Shown one piece after another: positions 4,874 through 7,548 of a stretch of 7,548 bases of DNA. Made by a program: the position numbers and the translations under genes. Within the stretch, counting starts at the first letter, position 1. Every line of letters starts with the position of its first letter. The stretch is from Acidobacteriota bacterium (GTDB taxonomy: Bacteria > Acidobacteriota > Terriglobia > Terriglobales > Acidobacteriaceae), in assembly GCA_021811745.1 (NCBI GenBank), contig JAJZNH010000644.1, positions 1 to 7,548 on the forward strand. Reading direction: 5' to 3'. The notes under the pieces were generated by a model. It was not told where the DNA came from. It saw only the letters and a list, made by a program, of their open reading frames with translations, and did no database searches.

Positions 4874-7548
4874 TCACCAAACTCCAGCAAAGGCCCCACC
4901 AAGCATAACGGAGGAGGCCACCGAGGCTGTGGCGACGATGTTGCGCCAGGCTTGCGAGCCACCGGTGATCTTCTCCGGAACAATGACGGAGTCGCCTGGA
5001 TACAAGCGCGTACCGAGAACGCCTCCTTCGAAGATCGTGCGTTCGCGGTTATTGGCCACTACGGCGCCGTTTGCGCGCAGAATGAAAATCTCCTTCTTGT
5101 TTCCCGATTGAGTGACGCCGCCGGCCTGACTCAAGTACCATCCTGCATTCTCGCCGGGGCGATAGGAAATCCCCGTGGGGTTGTAGACTTGTCCGCTAAC
5201 CATTACAAAGTTGGGAAACTTGGGAACGATGAGTCGGTCACCCGCCCGCAGCACGATGTCTGCCTCAGTGCCTTGCCATTTGCTGATATTGGGGGTGATG
5301 TTGATCACCATCCGGCCTGTGGCTGGGTGGCTTCGCAATGCCGCTAATGCCTGCTGCTGTTCTTGCTGCTCCGCCTTGAGCATGTTCAGTTCGTCCTGTG
5401 ACGTTCCACTTACGCCCGCTGACGCACTGGGAGCGGTGGCTTCGAGACGCTGGATAAGCTCCTGCCGGTTGATTTCTTCCATTCTGCGCACGTCTACCCG
5501 TTCCAGAATCGCCCCTTGGGGATAGGCATCGGAACGGAAGCCGCCCGCCTGCTTCAGCACGGTACTCAGCCGTTCTCCATCAACGATGCCATAGGTTCCG
5601 TCGTACCGCACTTCGCCGCTGATCGTAACGGCGGACCCAATATCCATCCAACCTGATAGCTGCCGGATTCCGAGCACATCGCCGGGCTTAAGAACGACGT
5701 TGGCGCTCTTGTCACCAGTGAGTGCTTCGGCTATGTCAACGGTGCGAGATTGGACTAAGACACGCTGCCCGTTCTGAACAGTATAGGTGGAAAGGTCGGC
5801 AATCTTGCGGTAGGCGCTGCGGCGAAAACCGCCAGCCATACGCACAAGCCCTGCCGCAGTCATTCCTTGGGACATTGGATAGGTGCCGGGCCGGAGCACG
5901 GCTCCATAGATGGACACCGTGGGCGCGTCAACTTGGTAACGCCCGAATACCTCTACGGTATCAAACGGCTGGAGCGTAATGGGATCATTGCCGATCAATA
6001 CATCGGGGAGATTGAAGGGGATCGACACCGGATGCAAGTCGGGGGGGACCAAGCGGACGATGTCGGCTCGGATGGCCGGTTCGGGCATCACGTCCTGGTA
6101 AGAATGGAGAAGATCGTCAACGGTCATTCCCTCTCGCCAAGCGTAGGGGCCGGGTTTATACACGTGGCCCTCAAGGTAGACGACCTGGTCATTGTAGGGG
6201 AGGATCGGTGACACCTCAATAAAGTCGCCGTCCTGTACCTGGAAGGGAGGCAGCTTGGCTTCGCCTTTCGTGCCATCGGGTATCTTTACGCGCAGCATCG
6301 TATGCTGTTGGTGCGCTATTACGCGTTCTACCCGAATCTCCTTCAGATCGGCCGAAGGCATGAGGCCCCCAGCAAGATTCAAGACTTGCTTTAAATCGGT
6401 TTTGCCCTTCAATTCGTAGATCGCCGGCCGCCGCACCATCCCTGCTACTGAAACCTGAGGGCCGACCGGGGGCACCAGGATGGTGTCGCCGGGCTGGAGC
6501 CGATGCAAATTGGTCCGTACCCCCCGCAGCAGAAAGTCATAGAGATCAATTTTCTGGACCAGATGGGTACCACGATACTGTTCCAAAATTCGAAGCGACC
6601 CCTCGCTTGTCGGTCCTCCTGCTTCAAAAAGAGCATTGAGCGGGGTGGACAATGAACTGACGTCGTAGGCTCCCGGCCGCTGCACGTCGCCGACGACATA
6701 GACCCTCACCGTGCGCACGCGGCCCAGTGAAATTTCCACATGCTCATCCTGAAATTGCGTGCTCAGAGCCCTTTGGGCGGCATTTTGCGCCTGAGCTATG
6801 GTGAGGCCGGAGACGGTAATAGTGCCGGCTTCAGGCAGTTCGATTTTCCCCTGACGATCGACGATCCGGCTCAGCCGCGCCGCTTGCCCCCCCCACATAT
6901 TTACGATCAGGCTATCTCCGGGACCCAGGACATAGTCGGGACCAACGGGTAAATCCATCGGCAATAAGTTGATGTTGCCGGTTCCGAACAGAAAAGTATC
7001 GCTCCCGAACCGCCGCAACCTGACATTGGTAGGCACCTCCTGCGAGTAAAGATCCCACGACGAGGCGAGATTGGGATAAGGCGACGGCGTTTCCTTTCGC
7101 AGTTCTCTCGGCGGTTGTGGAGGGCGCATCGGAAAAAGAGGATAGCGGCCGGCAAAATTCGGATTCGCGTACGGATTGTATTGACGCGTCCCGCCGATTT
7201 GCGTCGATAAGCCAAGTGCATTGGCTCTCCCCATCCGCGATTGGCCGGGAAAGACCGTGTAACCTTGCTCAATAAGCTGGCCGGCTATCAGGGAGCGGAA
7301 ATTTGGATCCTGCTGGATGCAGTTGTAGACCCCGGTATTCGAAATGGTTGAAGGATCAACCCCATACTGCTGTCCGGCGAGGTACTTTGCTGTTCCCATG
7401 GTGTCCGGATCCTGCTCCAGAATCGCAATGACCTGTTGGGGCGAAACCATGGGCATATTCATTTGCCCGGTCATTCCAGATTGATTTGGGTAGTATTGCC
7501 CTTGCTGCTGTGCCTGATATGGAGAAGAAGCCCCTCCCTGAGGGTAAT
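4874..7548 (-). CDS. Outer-membrane polysaccharide export protein, Poly_export plus six SLBB domains (5'-partial)
   Basis: This is a Wza-like exporter, expected to form the periplasmic and outer-membrane channel for the polymer. Residues count from the ATG at 7474. A helical N-terminal domain (about 10-72, SPQQVIAILEQDPD) is followed by a proline-rich linker. The Poly_export domain at about 178-253 holds VLGPGDSLIVNMWG. Six SLBB units start near 257, 340, 431, 519, 616 and 756, each with a [VIL]-x-G-x-V-x-x-P-G-x-Y core, some degenerate. A Gln/Glu-rich, probably helical insert lies at about 660-715. The hydrophobic tail, about 843-866 (WRNIVATASVASSVM...), resembles the C-terminal membrane helix of Wza. 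The frame is open for 24 more codons to the window edge (Gln/Tyr/Gly/Pro-rich), and the 7474 ATG has no Shine-Dalgarno. The true start and signal peptide must therefore lie outside. With at least 890 residues it is much larger than Wza (~380), in line with multi-SLBB exporters. Confidence 0.93.
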   Translation of the reverse strand, partial: YPQGGASSPYQAQQQGQYYPNQSGMTGQMNMPMVSPQQVIAILEQDPDTMGTAKYLAGQQYGVDPSTISNTGVYNCIQQDPNFRSLIAGQLIEQGYTVFPGQSRMGRANALGLSTQIGGTRQYNPYANPNFAGRYPLFPMRPPQPPRELRKETPSPYPNLASSWDLYSQEVPTNVRLRRFGSDTFLFGTGNINLLPMDLPVGPDYVLGPGDSLIVNMWGGQAARLSRIVDRQGKIELPEAGTITVSGLTIAQAQNAAQRALSTQFQDEHVEISLGRVRTVRVYVVGDVQRPGAYDVSSLSTPLNALFEAGGPTSEGSLRILEQYRGTHLVQKIDLYDFLLRGVRTNLHRLQPGDTILVPPVGPQVSVAGMVRRPAIYELKGKTDLKQVLNLAGGLMPSADLKEIRVERVIAHQQHTMLRVKIPDGTKGEAKLPPFQVQDGDFIEVSPILPYNDQVVYLEGHVYKPGPYAWREGMTVDDLLHSYQDVMPEPAIRADIVRLVPPDLHPVSIPFNLPDVLIGNDPITLQPFDTVEVFGRYQVDAPTVSIYGAVLRPGTYPMSQGMTAAGLVRMAGGFRRSAYRKIADLSTYTVQNGQRVLVQSRTVDIAEALTGDKSANVVLKPGDVLGIRQLSGWMDIGSAVTISGEVRYDGTYGIVDGERLSTVLKQAGGFRSDAYPQGAILERVDVRRMEEINRQELIQRLEATAPSASAGVSGTSQDELNMLKAEQQEQQQALAALRSHPATGRMVINITPNISKWQGTEADIVLRAGDRLIVPKFPNFVMVSGQVYNPTGISYRPGENAGWYLSQAGGVTQSGNKKEIFILRANGAVVANNRERTIFEGGVLGTRLYPGDSVIVPEKITGGSQAWRNIVATASVASSVMLGGAFAGVW

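Overview
This window looks like part of an extracellular or capsular polysaccharide (EPS) export locus from a Gram-negative-type bacterium, with nearly all genes on the minus strand, so transcription runs from high to low coordinates. An Acidobacteriota (Terriglobia-like) host is my best guess. It rests on the architecture of the large multi-SLBB export protein, the style of the tyrosine-recombinase fragment and the moderately high GC. It is inference from memory, not a database result.

Layout in the direction of transcription: (1) 7548 to 4874 is a very large outer-membrane polysaccharide export (Wza-like) protein with one Poly_export domain and six SLBB domains. Its frame is open through the right edge of the window, so the gene is 5'-partial. 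(2) 4873 to 3885 is about 1 kb of gene-poor DNA. It carries a plus-strand remnant of a tyrosine recombinase (4173-4445) that has lost both ends and its first catalytic arginine. (3) 3845 to 3022 is a 5'-truncated, frameshifted second copy of the last third of the export gene. (4) 2805 to 2716 is a third, smaller remnant, preserving only the last ~29 codons of another paralogue. (5) 2632 to 1349 is a Wzz/GumC-type chain-length regulator. (6) 1352 to 66 is a Wzx-type flippase overlapping it by 4 nt. (7) From 69 leftwards a GTG-initiated frame, again overlapping by 4 nt, runs off the window and may be the next gene.

Together the intact genes supply three parts of a Wzx/Wzy-type pathway: the flippase moves lipid-linked repeat units across the inner membrane, the Wzz/GumC protein regulates chain length and links polymerisation to export, and the SLBB protein would form the periplasmic/outer-membrane conduit. 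No polymerase, glycosyltransferase or tyrosine kinase is visible. The notable part is the stretch between the export gene and wzz. It holds two staggered 3'-end relics of export-gene paralogues plus an integrase relic, which suggests a rearrangement hotspot. I see no CRISPR array, tRNA, rRNA or complete mobile element, and no convincing evidence of a wholly new system.
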